Of a stretch of 64,000 nt of DNA, positions 32,228 to 42,721 are shown piece by piece. The translations under genes and the position numbers were made by a program. The notes below the pieces were generated by a model. It had not been told where the DNA came from, made no database searches, and saw only the letters and a program-made list of their open reading frames with translations. The DNA comes from Phytophthora sp. 'mugwort' (taxonomy: Eukaryota; Oomycota; Peronosporomycetes; Peronosporales; Peronosporaceae). The stretch spans positions 2,914,001 through 2,978,000 of the forward strand of contig JAUCEF010000008.1 of NCBI GenBank assembly GCA_033558025.1. Reading direction: 5' to 3'. How positions within the stretch are numbered: the first letter of the stretch is position 1; each line of letters opens with the position of its first letter.

Positions 32228-34614
32228 TCAAGATTTCTTCAACAGCTTCATCAACTTCTTTTCCATTGCCTTGAAGTACTGCTTTAAGAGCTGTTTTGCA
32301 CGCCGAATTAATTGAAATGACAGGCTACACGCTGGATGATACGCCAATGTTCCATAAAACTGCTCAATCTCGTCTCGAATCAAGAGGAAACAATCATGCG
32401 GCACACCATACGTCGCATAGTTTAATGCGGATACACATTTCATGACTCCTCGCACCAAACGCGCACCACCTGTCACGAGAAAGTCTGGACAAACACTCAA
32501 CCTGCCAAAATAGTCCGTTGCGTGACTTGGCTGAAATGTACCGAATTGTCATTTTCGCTGGTCGACAAAGACCACAACCTTGTCAAGTCGCGGCATCCTT
32601 TAAAGCAAAAAAAAAATGTCCAGGTCGGCTCCGCCATCGCCATTCACTGCAATGCAACCACTCGCCGTCCAGTCGATTTTTTTTCTGATTGGTTCCCTCG
32701 TCGTGAAATGAGTCGAGGAGTTGAAGAACCAAATGTTTCCACATACTGAATCACTCTGGACGGAACAAGTTTCACGGAGATACACGCGTTTCAGAAGACA
32801 TCCGCGTGTCAGGCAGAAGATCTGCCAGCGTCACGATCGAGTGCCCAAGCACCAGCAACGCATTGTTTCTCACTGCATAGAAGCAAGCACCGAACATCCC
32901 CCACGACTGCCACGGTTGAAGGTCAAACATTATTGAGTCCACCATATTCCTCGCGTCCATCAACGCCGTCGCAAAGAATCTTTCTGTATCGCTTGCCATA
33001 TCATCACAGCTCAATCCAGGCAACAACGCATAAGGAACTCGAACACCATCCGCTACAAATGTTGAACATACGCGCGGAATCAGCAAGCATAGTGAAGAAT
33101 CTCGAAGTCTTGACCACTTGAAGTGCACATCGAACCGGCAATTTGGTTGATCTTGTCGACCCGATATGGCAAAGGCTGCCAAACAGACGAGCTGCTGGGT
33201 GTCGAGCGAGACTTCGTGAAAGTCTGGACAAAGTATATGCTTATGCACTCGTTGATACTGACCAAATTCACGACATCTGGCTGCGAGCACTTCTTCAGTT
33301 CCAATAGGTACTCGACAACCCATCGTGGAACACATCCAAGAGTGAACAAACTGCGACGAATCTGAGAATTTCGCAGGAACCCAGCAAAAGCTGCATTGCT
33401 CTCCAGAAAGGTGAATACTTGATCCAACGTCAAGAGGGTCATGGGACGCTGCTCCGTCACGTAATTCAAGGTATTGGCAATTGAATTCGATGCAATCACG
33501 CCCAAATCTGTCCCCGCAAACAGGGGCAGCAAAATCAGACTTGATGACTGTATGCACAGCAAATCGGTGATGGTTTCCACGAGCTCACGCAGGCATGACG
33601 TCTTACCTTCTTTTCAATCTATTCATATTCATTAATGCCAAGAAAGAGGTACAACGTCTTTGGTTCTGCGCCCGCAGTTTGCGCTCGATAATATGGACGG
33701 CACGACTCAACGTCAGCTTACATCCAGTTCGAGATAGCCGCGACTTAAACCACTTGCCAAATCCAAATGCGCAATTATTGTCCAGAAAAATCGATACTAT
33801 AGCCGCCATGAGAAAGACGCTTGAATTGGCATCGATTGCTACTGGCTGGGGACTAAACTCGTTAAAGTACGGAACAATCACACGGAAAATGTGCTGGGGT
33901 CCAACTTCATCTCTTGAAAAATCGTACCGCTTTCTTCCAGTAAACGCGTTTTTCCCAGACCAGAATTTCCAGAACAAACAGGCACTGCCACCTGAGTGTG
34001 ATCAGCTGCGGTAGTCGCCGCATGTCTAATGATGTTGTTGAAACACTAAGATGCCGTCTCAATGGCCTCCTCCCGCCCCACCAAACGGAACTGTAAACTT
34101 TCTTGTGTCAAAAGGGGAGCTTGAAACAATTGCCTCCTTGTTGGTCATTTCGCTTTCCAAGAATGCGAGGAGATCATCACGAGAAGAAGAATTCACGTAA
34201 TGACCCATCGGTACAGCAGCCGAAATACTCATACTCTCGCGCTCGACGTTTTGTCCGACCTCAATGTCGATCTCCGTCGGAATCACCACCAGCACGTGGA
34301 TCGTCGTCTTCGACGGAGCACCTTTAAAAAAGTCGTCAATCTCGTTTGCTGGGTCCATTTCCACGTTGAGCAGTGTCTTTACTTCATCAGGAATGCCGCC
34401 ACTTCGCATAGAAATCACAACAGGATCGTCGTCCGGCAGCCATGCATCGCCCTTCTTCGCCAGGAAGAGGTGCAGCTTGTCCCCTCATCGACATCCTTCA
34501 AGTCGGTTGCCTTCTCCTTCTTAATCGCCTTTTCAATGCTGACACTGATGCACCCTCGTCGATATCCAACCCGCTTCCCACCATACCAGCAATCGCACAG
34601 AAGAACTTGACCAT
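32228..34614 (-). pseudogene. Crinkler (CRN) family effector gene, broken
   Basis: On the minus strand an ATG at 34614 starts MVKFFCAIAG, typical for CRN proteins. The LFLAK motif followed by KGDAWLP lies at about 34455-34469, then ISMRSGGIPDEVKTLL and IHVLVVIPTE, the end of the CRN header. Downstream come a P-loop (GNSGLGKTR near 33937-33963), the fragment YFNEFSPQPVAIDAN and FGFGKWFKSRLSRTGCKL, and a C-terminal part down to 32228. At least two frameshifts in the header, stops and shifts after it, and a shift behind the P-loop break it into pieces, so this is a relic. Functional CRNs are secreted and act inside host cells; no protein is expected from this copy. Confidence 0.8.
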
Positions 34615-34862
34615 CTTTTCTCGAGGCGGCAAATTCTGGAATGAGGAAGAAGGGAGGGGGAGAATTTTCGGGCGTATTTAAGCGTGACACACAGACCTGT
34701 CAGTTTGTTTGGGGAATCGAATTTTTATCAGATTCAAACGGCAAAATGCGTTTTCTGACATTTGCAAATGACATCAGTGGTAGTCAATTGCGCACCAAGA
34801 ACTTCTTGCCAAGAAGAAGATTTTATTTTCAACACCGCTTCAGCAAAATTTGTTGTAGCCAA

Positions 34863-35159
34863 TCATATCGTTGCCAAAGTGACAACCCCAAATTGAAGTT
34901 GCAGCAACTCCTTTTTGTTTCCGCCCGGCACAAAACATTTCCTCAGCAACAAGTCCTGAATGCTCCTGAGCTGTTGTTCCTTGCTCATCGGAATGCTGCT
35001 AGAAACTGAGGCCGAGTGAACCGCGCGCGGCAGCTCCATAGTAATGCTTCCAGGCCCTACATGAATAGCTGAAGCTGACATATCAGCAGGGACATCGCAA
35101 CTTGAGAACTCTGGTGGCAGCAAGGGTTGCGTGGCAATGAATTCGCAAGTGGTGAACAT
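34863..35159 (-). CDS. small hypothetical protein or exon, unknown
   Basis: 98 codons starting MFTTCEFIATQPLLPPEFSS; part reads as ordinary protein (SSSIPMSKEQQLRSIQDLLLRKCFVPGG). It is divergent from the frame at 35189 with only 29 bp between the starts, so both are unlikely to have normal promoters. No domain known. May be a gene fragment carried into the island. Confidence 0.25.
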   Translation of the reverse strand: MFTTCEFIATQPLLPPEFSSCDVPADMSASAIHVGPGSITMELPRAVHSASVSSSIPMSKEQQLRSIQDLLLRKCFVPGGNKKELLQLQFGVVTLATI

Positions 35160-35188
35160 GCTGTGCGAGCGTTATTCTTCGTCGTTTA

Positions 35189-35797
35189 ATGCCTCTAAGA
35201 GAATTGCTAAAATTCGTGACAGAATTCGCTAACCACATCGAGGAGCGCAACCTGCGCACTAATGTGCAAACCACCGAAGCCCCGGGATGTTCAGTCAACG
35301 ACCTAAGTGTAATTGTTGAATTCTTAGTCACTCGTGTAGACATATCTACGGGTCTCAAGGCGATACGACGCTGCTCTCTTGACTCTGACGTGGCATACCT
35401 TTGGAAGTGCAGTCGATACCTACTTCGCTCGGAAGCAACAACTCTCTATTGCTGCTTCTGTGAGCTTTTTCTGCATATTGCACGAATCAAGACTCCAATA
35501 TTGCAGAGAGTGGCGATATGCAAGTCACCAGAGAGATGGCTACAGTGCATGTTGAACGCGTTTGGTCTGCTATTTATCTGCTACGACGAGCCGTCTGAGT
35601 ACTTGTTCCCGCTTGCGCCTCGTTTTGCCGAGTCCGACCTTCCTGGAAATCAGTCTTACTCTCAGGAGGAAGCTGTCATGTACTGGGTTAAGCTGCTAGA
35701 CGAGGAGGGCAACAGCTCTGCGCCACCGCAGAAACGTGAGAGGAAGAGACCAAATATCGCCAGCGATATTACGGAAGTCATCAGGAATAGCTTGTAA
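35189..35797 (+). CDS. hypothetical helical protein, 202 residues
   Basis: Begins MPLRELLKFVTEFANHIEER and stays helical and protein-like (AYLWKCSRYLLRSEATTLYC, ERWLQCMLNAFGLLFICYDE), ending with a basic KRERKRPNIASD tail. The composition is unlike the chance frames nearby. I do not recognise a family. It sits between a dead CRN gene and a decayed repeat, so it may be a captured fragment of a host gene or the remaining exon of a dead one. Confidence 0.4.
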   Translation: MPLRELLKFVTEFANHIEERNLRTNVQTTEAPGCSVNDLSVIVEFLVTRVDISTGLKAIRRCSLDSDVAYLWKCSRYLLRSEATTLYCCFCELFLHIARIKTPILQRVAICKSPERWLQCMLNAFGLLFICYDEPSEYLFPLAPRFAESDLPGNQSYSQEEAVMYWVKLLDEEGNSSAPPQKRERKRPNIASDITEVIRNSL

Positions 35798-37060
35798 CTG
35801 ATGCCGCCCGCGGTATGCGGCAGCATGATGTCCGGCATGACCAGTCACTCGTTACATCGAGGAGCCGTCGTGTACGTAAACGCGTCACTGACGCTGTATA
35901 TCCAGTGGATATCAACTCGTGGGGCATGGTTGTTGGAGTCGTTAACGAAGGCGTTCGTCTACATAAGGACAACTATAAAAGAGGATCAGAGTGTAGTCAA
36001 AGTGTTAGCAGGATATTCAGCGCCAGACCTACCCATTGCAATATCAACATTCGCTGACCTATAACAGCGCCTGTCCGTGCTGGAGTATGGCCATCTCGTC
36101 ACCCTACGTGACAAGCTTTACCGCCACGCGCTGGGCTTCAAAGATGCTCGCTTCACGTTGCTCTCAACGTTGTTGACGCCACCATGGCCTCGCGGTTGAG
36201 GCATCTGGAAACCATCCTTGCAACGACAGCCAGCGCATGCACAACTCCGGTCTTTGTGTCAGGCGATGTATACGCTCTGGAGAGCGGAATCGCTACCACT
36301 AATGATCGCCTTGGGGCCGGTATCTCCACAGCAACTTGCTGCGAATGGAAGGGGGGCATCGTCTAAGAGCTCACTGGCAGGTCATGAATCACGCGCAGGT
36401 CAGCAATGTGGTAGCAGGACGGGATACACTGCTATCATCAACTCTAGAGAACATATTAAGTCACTTGGTCAGCATCAATGAGCGGCTTGACCGCCTCGAG
36501 GATGCGCAAGTTCATCAGCGCACGCCCGTTCCGAGTATGGAGCAAAAACTAGGGGGCCTTGACCGATTACCTGCAGCCGAGTTAGCCGTGTCCCCGGCGC
36601 CTGCAACGTCTTCCACGCTGGCAGGATGCCTCTTGAATCGGTACGCAAATCATATGTGGCAAACGCGTAAGGGAAAAGGGAGCAGAACAAACGCGCCGAT
36701 GCAAAAGTTGCTGTGAATATACCCCTAGTACTGTACCAGGTGCCGTTCGAAATACCGGTTGAGCCTCCACGAAAGATGTCACTGCGTACGAGGCCTGGAA
36801 GCACTTGATTTGGGAGCTTGCCCAGAAGATGGACCGGAAAGCGAACGAGCGGCTCCATTCCTTTGACCACAAAAAGGTCACGCGAAAGGCAGCATCTCTG
36901 GGGACGCGCTGGCGCTTGGTGCAGGTGTCGCACCCTGAGGCTAACAACTCGCTTGGAGCGCACTTCCTCGCTCTGAAAGTAAGTGGATCAGCTGTCGACT
37001 CGGGGACGCCCGCGTCACACCTATGGACAGCATCGGTCGGACCTTTCGTTGGAATCTCCT
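35798..37060 (+). pseudogene. decayed repetitive-family ORF
   Basis: Fragments in changing frames read as parts of one former protein: VYPVDINSWGMVVGVVNEGV, LSVLEYGHLVTLRDKLYRHA, LSHLVSINERLDRLEDAQ, and YEAWKHLIWELAQKMDRKAN followed by HKKVTRKAASLGTRWRLVQV. Stops and shifts separate them. I think this belongs to a repeated oomycete family from memory of similar blocks, but I cannot name it. Confidence 0.4.
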
Positions 37061-37122
37061 TCATACTATATTCATAGCACCACATACATAATCTTATGCA
37101 CACAAGTTATCATAACAATGTT

Positions 37123-37191
37123 GCTGGTTGCCTGGATCGAACCGGCGACCAGGAAGGAGATCTTCCCGCTCTACCATTGAGCTACACCAGC
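37123..37191 (-). tRNA. tRNA-like sequence (degenerate tRNA or tRNA-derived element)
   Basis: On the minus strand 69 nt fold as a tRNA: acceptor arms GCTGGTG/AACCAGC (6 of 7 pairs), perfect A box TAGCTCAATGG, D stem GCTC/GAGC, T arm GCCGG-TTCGATC-CAGGC with one mismatch. The anticodon arm GGAAG/CTTCC leaves a 5-nt loop, or a 7-nt loop with A instead of T before the anticodon, so no anticodon can be trusted. No T-run terminator follows closely. Probably a tRNA pseudogene or SINE head. Confidence 0.4.
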
Positions 37192-37199
37192 GTTGTCTC

Positions 37200-37468
37200 G
37201 AATATCACCATCAGCAACCACCGTCGTCCTCCTGCCGTTGCCTTTCACGCCACCGACCACCAGTCGCCTTCTCTCCTGCCGCCGCCGCCCGCCTTGCCAC
37301 CGATCACCCGCCTGCCGCCCGCCACGCCGTCGCCGCCTTCTACGCCGCGCCACCGACCCCCAGCCGCCGTCCGTCCTGCCGCCACTTCCCGCTGTGACAT
37401 CGCCCCTCACCCGCCGTCCACCGCGTCGCGCCGCTGCCGCCGTCGGTCCGTCCTGCTGTCGCCACCGT
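37200..37468. repeat. C-rich low-complexity repeat (CCGCC/CCACC units)
   Basis: A stretch built of variants of ccgccgcc, ccaccgacc and cgtcctgccgcc, sharply different in base content from its AT-rich right side. All frames on one strand are Pro/Arg/His-rich without sense. Confidence 0.7.
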
Positions 37469-37470
37469 AG

Positions 37471-38635
37471 AACGCTGAATGAGACGACGAGTGGTCGGGC
37501 CGGGATTTTTATATTTGATAAAGTACGATTTTTTCCTTTTCACCACTCCGGATTGAATAAGTTGCCGTTGATTGTAAGAAGATTTTCGTCTAACTATTGC
37601 TGTTCTATTGTAGGTTTCCGGAGTCCGGTCCGGAATATACCAATTACTGCCGATGAGAAAGTGCGTAGAGAGAGAGAGTATGCATTTTTTCAGCGGCAGA
37701 CGAGGGTTTTACTCGTTATTACTCGTTACAGCTAGGAAACAAAAGCTCGTTCAGAAGATGCTAAGGTGTTTGCAGCAGAGATATCGTGGCTGACAGAGCC
37801 TCCTGCTCGGCAAGTTCCGCCTCTGCCAGCTCGATGACTTCGTCTGAGGTGTCTGAAGACGTGTCATCCTTGCCCGTCGCGGGAAGTCCGTCTCCAATAG
37901 CGGTTAAAACCATGATCGTTTTGAACCGCTGGCGATCTGCAGATACCTCAAACTTTGCGATACCTGCATGATGCGCAATTGCAGTTTGTGCTTCGACTTT
38001 TCCAGGTAGACGGTTTCCGATAGTTATTTGCCGATAGTTATTTGCTTTGTGTTGACGTTCGACGCCATGTGCTTCTTGTCGACGTTGTCTTGCCGAAATG
38101 CAACATCATGACGAACTGCACTCCTGGTATTCAAAGTGATAAAGATCTGATCGTATCTAACCGAAAAATATGCTTTCTGATATTTGTTTAGACAGATGCT
38201 GCAGGTTGGTGCTGCAGGCTGCATGCAGGCTGCACTGTGCAGCCCATGTTTGATTTAAGAGTTAGGACAGAATAATATAGGTATTGGCAATGTTTTCCCA
38301 TGATTTTGTTGAATAAATGACGGATTTCTTACGGAAACGGTAATTTAGAATTACCATGTTTGTGCCATGATGGTACATCATGGGACAAACATCAACATTG
38401 GACATGTTGCTAGCGCAGGATGAAAATCAAAGACTGATTGCCAATAGAACACGTCCGACCGCTGTAGTGCATATGTCAAAACTACGTCTTTGAATGTATC
38501 CACTGAGTGCTATTTGCTCGAAACATGGTACAACGTGGACAATCACGGAAATCATGGAAATTATAGGCAATGATGGTAAACATGGACATTCATATGAAAA
38601 CATGTACTGTGTTATCACTGAGATCCTATATATAT
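37471..38635. other. intergenic, AT-rich, no gene
   Basis: No coding signal. Small repeats are seen, such as gatagttatttgc twice near 38020-38045 and gctgcagg/gctgcatgcagg near 38198-38235. Confidence 0.5.
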
Positions 38636-39025
38636 TCATTCGGCGTTCATCTTGCTTTTGCTCTCCTCAACAAAGTCCACGATTGTGCGCAGAATATCCC
38701 ATCGCCGACGTTGCAACCCGTTCGGAGAGTAAACGCTACCCGCTCCTTTGTTAAACCGGCGCCAAAAGTAGAAGCAAATGAACAAGCCACAGTTATGGCT
38801 GGCCTTCTGGATAGTTATGTGCTCGGACGCAACTGTGTGCGCATGTAGAAGGATCTTGTTCGCTAGCTCTCCAACCAAACCTGCCAATAACTTTTGGTTC
38901 GCTTGATTATCCAAACTATCGTAGCAGTAAATAGTTGTTCTCGGCCGATCGATCAGAAGGCAAGTCCAGTGGTCCCCGTTAACGTTAAGCGTGAATATCA
39001 GGTCCCCACGAGATCCTGACACCAA
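38636..39025 (-). pseudogene. Ulp1-type (C48) cysteine protease domain fragment
   Basis: The frame without an ATG start contains DHWTCLLIDRPRTTIYCYDS and SHNCGLFICFYFWRR, the His, Asp and Cys blocks of a Ulp1/SENP catalytic core in the right order, about 115 residues. The N-terminal part is missing. In several eukaryotes such domains ride on Mutator-like (MULE) transposons, and a MULE relic lies on the same strand 1.2 kb away, so it is probably part of that element rather than a host de-SUMOylating enzyme. Confidence 0.65.
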
Positions 39026-39096
39026 ATTCAGTGTTTGTGGGTGGGCGCGCTTGCCTTGATTGGTTTAGCGTGTTCATAGGAGATAGAAACACGGTG

Positions 39097-39560
39097 TCAT
39101 TGTTCCTGGTACTTCGCTGCAAGGACCTTCACAAATGCGCCGATCAAATTGTCATGAAACGACGTATTGATCTCGAGCATAGTACAAATGACTCCATTGC
39201 AGATGAAATCCGTAGCCAAACCAGGGAGACGTTCATGTCGCCACGAATCAAGCAACATCCTAGCCAGTGCAGCTGCTCCTTCGTTTCTAAATCGCTCATC
39301 GACTTTGCCCATTAGCCAGGACTTACATCCATTTCGTCTCCGCATGTTTTGACCAAACTCCACAAGAATCCCATTGCCATCAGTTGCCGCTGTGAAAAAA
39401 ATCACCAAGACATTGACAGAAAACACCCAGCATTCAGTACTTGGATCTTGCTACGAGGTAAGGTCCATGACATCTCTGTAAGGTGCGGTCCGCTCAATCA
39501 GATGAGACTTTCCTGAACCAACGTATCTGGGAGACGATATGCAGTAATTTCGACCGTGGG
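39097..39560 (-). pseudogene. P-loop NTPase fragment, CRN- or transposon-associated
   Basis: On the minus strand SPRYVGSGKSHLIERTA (GSGKS P-loop near 39506-39518) is followed, past a stop near 39450, by VLVIFFTAATDGNGILVEFG and ARMLLDSWRHERLPGLATDF. The order P-loop then hydrophobic strand fits an ATPase core as found in long CRN-type proteins. Broken by stops and shifts. Confidence 0.4.
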
Positions 39561-40258
39561 AATACGTTTTGACACTGACAGTTCCTTTTTTGTAGCTGCA
39601 TCGACGAACCTCGAAGGTCATTAAAAAATGACGACAATTCCACTAGTGGCCGTTGGCGTTTCTTCAAAAATTGCTCCAGTTTGCTTGCATTATCTCCTCT
39701 AGTTGCGTGCGCAACTTGACCCCTTGTTATAATCTTGTCGCTGCTGGCTTCGCTGTCACTCTTCCGCTGCTCGGTCGTTACGAGGCCGACCCACCCGCCT
39801 TCTGGGATTGAATGGTTTCAGTTCCAGTTTCCCGCGTTTCTTCGTTCCCTTCCTTTTCGGCTTCATACGTTTTGGCTTTGGCTTTTGCTGCTCCAGATCG
39901 TCGCAACTGGAACTGCCGTGTGCCTGGTGATCCTTTTCCTCTTCACCAATACTAGATATGGGTGCGATCTCGGTTGCCGGAACCTATCCATCACTAACAG
40001 CATTTTCATCCATTGTCATATCACCGCTTCAAATTTCCCCATCATGCCTCTGTAAGTTTTCAAGAGCAGCCCGGAAATTTGGCTTCTGGAAGATCTGTGA
40101 GCTCGGACGAGATACGATTCATGACATTCTGATCACTCTTGTACTTTTCGCGGCTCGGTCATCTGCCTCTTCGACGCCCTTCGTCACGCTCTGTACTGAT
40201 GCGCAACGGAACGGCAAAGTCGGTCATCTTTCCCTCCAAGGAACTCTTGCGTAGCCAT

Positions 40259-41360
40259 CTACATGTCAACCAGGGTAGCTGAACATTGGGGAAACATATA
40301 TATCAGCGTAAGCATGGCAGAAACATGGACTTGTGTTAGCGCTGCTATGATAAGCTCATGATAAAAGCAGCGTGTTGCGCACCGGTTGGGAATCACCGAG
40401 TACGGAATGGTGAGCGTGTGAAGGATGTGCTGTCGAAATAGCATTCCATATCTGCAAGGTAGCTTCATTGTAGCTGAAAACTCTCTTGTACACATCCACG
40501 TCATCTTGTCGACGCGATGTTCGCGACCCTCGCGGTTCAGGATAATGTACATATCTTAGTCCACAATTTCATAGCTTCGGGCATTGTAAGAGTCAGCAAA
40601 CTTGTACTTTGTCGGAAATACTTCAGCTAGACATTCACTCGTCATTCCAAGAAACCGATTCATAATCATCGTCGTAGTTAAGATGGCGTTGCGTCCCGAG
40701 CACTGTTATGCATGTGGTATTCTCACCTTCTTTGCGCTGTTAGCGGATCACTTTATCTAGACACTGTCTCATAGACGTCGAGCTGTTTAGATCCACCCTC
40801 AGCTTTCCGAGAAAAAAATCGCAAGCCGACTGTTGTTGTTACTGATATGTGGAAGATCCATGCGATGACAAGTAACATACATCTCTCCACACTCCATCGA
40901 GTTCGTCGAAAAGTAATCCCATAATGTTGTGCGGTTTCCACGAGAAGCAAGCTTCTTGAACTCATCGGCATGTTACGCAACTCCTCTGCTGGCCTGGAGT
41001 GAATCATGTTCGACACGCAGAAATCCATATGTTTCAACACATCGATTGGATACGCTCCGTACTTCTTGTTATCCATCTCAAATTGCTCCACGCACCCACT
41101 TCACGACGTGAAAATGACATAGCAGGATGCGCGCTTCTAGAAACATGCGACGCAGGACTTGGATATCATTCAGATTTTTATCCACCATAATCACTTTCGT
41201 TCGCTCCAGTCGTTGACGCCTGAAATTGCTTTACAACTTTCACCATGTGCCAGTCTGCGTTGCGATGATCACTGAATGCTGTACGACCTGCTTATTACCA
41301 TACTGATCAATGACCAGCAGCGTACAAAGCTGATAGTTAATCTGCATCGTGGCCACGCAT
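40259..41360 (-). mobile_element. Mutator-like (MULE) transposase relic with SWIM finger
   Basis: On the minus strand the fragments YQLCTLLVIDQYGNKQVVQH, KVIMVDKNLNDIQVLRRMF and EARILLCHFHVVKWV are the DDE region of MULE transposases of the FAR1/ZSWIM type (VDKDLNE..., CHFHV.K). Then VSNMIHSRP and FFSRKAEG follow, and WMCTREFSATMKLPCRYG is a SWIM finger (CxC...CxH) with one Cys changed to Arg and the His to Tyr. Several frames and stops show that it is dead. No terminal repeats could be placed. Confidence 0.7.
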
Positions 41361-41394
41361 GGACAATATCGGAAGAATGGTCAAACATAGCAGA

Positions 41395-41457
41395 AACACA
41401 TTAAATGAAAACATGCAAGCAAAACATGTTGCTTGCATGTTTTCATTTTAATGTGTT
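41395..41457. repeat. 63-nt near-perfect palindrome / hairpin
   Basis: Left arm 41395-41420 and right arm 41431-41457 are inverse copies apart from one extra base, around a 10-nt centre that itself contains aacatgtt. The arms carry acatgcaagc and gcttgcatgt. A 26-bp perfect stem is possible on either strand. Confidence 0.9.
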
Positions 41458-41854
41458 ACCAGTGTGTAGTGAACGAGCAGGATCTCTGGAAAAGGTCGGT
41501 ACAACTTCCGCATATGCTGAGAACTTATGGTCACGGCGGTGGACTGCCCAGAAACATTTTCAGCCATCGACAAAAGGTTTCCAGAAAAAAAATCAAAAAA
41601 CAAAAGCCTCAAGATCAAAGTTTACCAGCAGCCCGCACTACCAGATCTTCGTGACTCAACGTTAATGGGTCCCCCAAGTACCAACACGCACAAATTCGGT
41701 GTTAGCCTTTCATACATTTGCTGAAATTTAGAAAATGAAAACACATGGCAATCAACAATGCCTCGGTATATTGAAAGCAAGCTGCAAGATAAGCTGTAAC
41801 AGATGCGCGCCGGCTAGCTCGTGTCGCTGCGTTGGCGCTTGCGCTGACCCGCCA
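41458..41854. other. intergenic, no gene
   Basis: A Lys-rich open frame at 41405-41724 is A-rich DNA without domain. Nothing supported. Confidence 0.45.
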
Positions 41855-42721
41855 TCATTTCAGGATTTTCGGACGATCATGAGGAGGCTTCGTCACCAGA
41901 GGCGGCTCGGGTAGAATTCCCAGGCTTCCGCGCGTGGACATTACCCCTGTCGTCGTCGCTTGACTTGGGATCAAGGTGCCGTTGCGCCAGTGCATGTGCC
42001 AGATTCTAAAGCAGGTGACCGCCTCGTAGTGCTTGATCTTGTTGCATAGGAAGACGCACAATGCAGTCCGGTTCCGCGAGACCATCTTTAGCTGCAGATA
42101 TTACAGTAGAATGTCGCATCGCCGCCTCTCGCCACACCACCAGTCTTCATCACTGAAAAATTCTTATAGGCTCGCTGCTTGCGCTTCCTAATAGAATCTG
42201 AGTCGCCTTTGCGCCACTCATCCGTTTGTATTGGAGCATGATCAGGCGTTGCTGCACTTCTATTCGTTGGTGTCGGCTGCAGCCCACGCGAGCGCAGTAG
42301 TTGAGCGTGACGGCAGCATGGCTACATCGAAGGCCGTGACAGGCGGGATGTTGCTCTCCTTGAAAGTCCTCTGTAGCATTTCAACGACTGGTCGTACCTT
42401 CCAATTGCGATCCATTGCCGCATGCGAATCAGCATTGCTACTGAAATGCAGGTTTCGTGAGATGAGGGAGAAGCGGTCGCGCTTCAAGAACCAGTTGAAA
42501 CAACATCTGGGATTGCGCCTCGTCTGGCATCCTCCACTGATGCTCGATCTTTTCTTCGGGGTAATAGTGCTTGCAAGAGGCAAGCCGGTAAACACGCGTT
42601 GATCTCGACCGGATATGTCTTCGTTCCGCAGCAGGGAAACTTTGATTTGTTCAAAAGTCTGTACTTGAAAGCTCGGTTTCTTGGGTTTACGGGCCCCCTC
42701 TTTCACAAGCTGTGCCGGCAC
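41855..42721 (-). mobile_element. PiggyBac-type transposase relic
   Basis: The minus-strand frame 42721-42260 contains FLKRDRFSLISRNLHFSSNA and RNWKVRPVVEMLQRTFKESN followed by FDVAMLPSRS, matching the PiggyBac pattern of F..i...lHf.dN, wK.rp.i..l, and DE.m.p..gr. A second fragment at 42085-41855 (TCFRIWHMHWRNGTLIPS) could be the C-terminal part. Stops between them and lost acidic residues show it is dead. Confidence 0.68.

Noticed and set aside
37193..37735. Pro/Arg-rich open frames in the C-rich block
   Set aside because: Low-complexity DNA is open in several frames at once; no coding evidence.
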